DNA from: Gilvimarinus algae
GTDB taxonomy: Bacteria > Pseudomonadota > Gammaproteobacteria > Pseudomonadales > Cellvibrionaceae
Direction of reading: 5' to 3'
Length of the DNA stretch: 64,000 bases
Assembly (NCBI RefSeq): GCF_030518215.1
Contig: NZ_JAULRT010000059.1
Coordinates: forward strand, 1-64,000
Each line of letters starts with the position of its first letter. Positions within the stretch are counted from its first letter, which is position 1. Shown one piece after another: positions 63,404-64,000 of the stretch. The notes under the pieces are model-generated. The model worked only from the letters and a program-made list of their open reading frames with translations, did not search any database and was not told the DNA's origin. A program made the position numbers and the translations under genes.

Positions 63404-64000
63404 ATGGCCGTAGGTGATTACCCTTTCCCTGAAATGCCGGCGATTGCCGGCGTTGCTATTGGTGTTGCTGCCGCTGGTATAAAAAAGCCGGGCCGTAACG
63501 ATGTTTTGTTGTTTGCCCTGGCTGATAAAGGCTGTGCGGCGGGGGTGTTTACTAAAAATGCCTTTTGCGCTGCACCGGTGACGATCTGCCGTGAACATCT
63601 GGGCGCCGAGAAGACGCGCTACCTAGTGATCAACTCCGGGAATGCCAATGCCTGTACGGGCGAGCAGGGCCGCGTGGATGCGCTGACGGTTTGTTCCGCT
63701 GTGGCAACTGCTGGTGGTGCGCAAACTGCACAGGTGTTGCCGTTCTCTACGGGGGTTATTGGAGAGCCTCTGCCTGTCGGAAAAATTGAGGCGGTGATTC
63801 CTGCACTCTTTGACAGTTTGCAGGAGTCAAATTGGGAGGCTGCCGCTCGAGCGATTATGACGACCGACACTCGCCCTAAAGGAGCTACACGACAAGTGGA
63901 TATTGAAGGGGTGACGGTCACGGTCAACGGTATCAGCAAAGGTGCTGGTATGATCAACCCAAATATGGCGACGATGCTCGGTTTTATCGCGACTGACGCT
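63404..64000 (+). CDS. argJ: ArgJ glutamate N-acetyltransferase, cut by window end
   Basis: The first 199 codons of ArgJ, which recycles acetyl groups from N-acetylornithine to glutamate in arginine synthesis. It begins MAVGDYPFPEMPAIAGVAIG and has NSGNANACTGEQG, FSTGVIGEPLPV, TDTRPK and the autocleavage site MINPNMATMLGF, whose Thr190 becomes the nucleophile of the beta chain. There is no stop within the window. Position after secA matches Pseudomonas. Confidence 0.93.
   Translation, partial: MAVGDYPFPEMPAIAGVAIGVAAAGIKKPGRNDVLLFALADKGCAAGVFTKNAFCAAPVTICREHLGAEKTRYLVINSGNANACTGEQGRVDALTVCSAVATAGGAQTAQVLPFSTGVIGEPLPVGKIEAVIPALFDSLQESNWEAAARAIMTTDTRPKGATRQVDIEGVTVTVNGISKGAGMINPNMATMLGFIATDA

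Overview
The window reads as chromosome from a marine-type gammaproteobacterium related to Pseudomonas and the Cellvibrionaceae. The evidence is gene order: rsmI/rnpB/mraZ next to a complete dcw (division and cell wall) cluster running to ftsZ, lpxC, an M23 peptidase, secA and argJ; the lpoA-yraN-diaA-dolP block divergent from rsmI; a holD-rimI pair; a histone H1-like AlgP-type protein; and RegA/RegB (RoxR/RoxS) redox regulators. GC content is moderate, and GTG/TTG starts and 4-base stop/start overlaps are common. I saw no tRNA, insertion sequence, prophage or CRISPR array. I cannot name the species.

Layout. 1-444: gene-free DNA with two strong stem-loops. 445-4404 (+): otsB, a GH15 glucosidase-like gene and otsA, translationally overlapped (trehalose metabolism). 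4423-9112 (-): leuA, holD-like, rimI, regB-like and regA-like. 9311-12138 (+): MATE exporter, then cysC and cysQ (PAPS synthesis and PAP removal). 12294-23199 (+): a ten-gene F7-type chemosensory operon (short membrane MCP, STAS protein, REC-PP2C-HATPase regulator, cheY, cheA, cheW, soluble PAS-MCP, cheR, cheD, cheB). 23274-29473: prfC, an unrecognised gene, a minus-strand secreted chalcone-isomerase-like/TonB fusion, a cyclic-nucleotide-binding protein, a PilZ protein and a secreted coiled-coil protein. 29544-33720: AlgP-like protein (-), SOS-controlled dinB (+), a lone exbD (+), an aminotransferase (-). 33782-39958 (-): M48 peptidase/LemA pair, then dolP, diaA, yraN, lpoA. 40035-64000 (+): rsmI, rnpB, mraZ through ftsZ, lpxC, M23 peptidase, secA, and argJ cut by the window end.

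The most interesting region is the chemosensory operon. It couples a CheA/CheY array to a partner-switching module of the kind known as HsbR/HsbA (Pseudomonas) and CrsR/CrsA (Shewanella). Its short membrane MCP carries, after the signalling hairpin, a D-x-x-x-Q helix motif resembling the active site of the CheY-P phosphatase CheZ, and it ends in GEVELF, nearly the same C-terminal hexapeptide as CheD (GEVDLF). The CheA linker holds four aromatic G-[LF]-F-[ED] repeats in place of a recognisable P2 domain. These points suggest, without proving, a shared docking code and a receptor-linked phosphatase. Other notable items are a five-copy, mostly 10-bp-phased GTGG array at the mraZ promoter, a perfect LexA box before a TTG-started dinB, a perfect 14-bp palindrome overlapping a promoter at 26949-26985, and an SSQ in place of SSN in FtsI.
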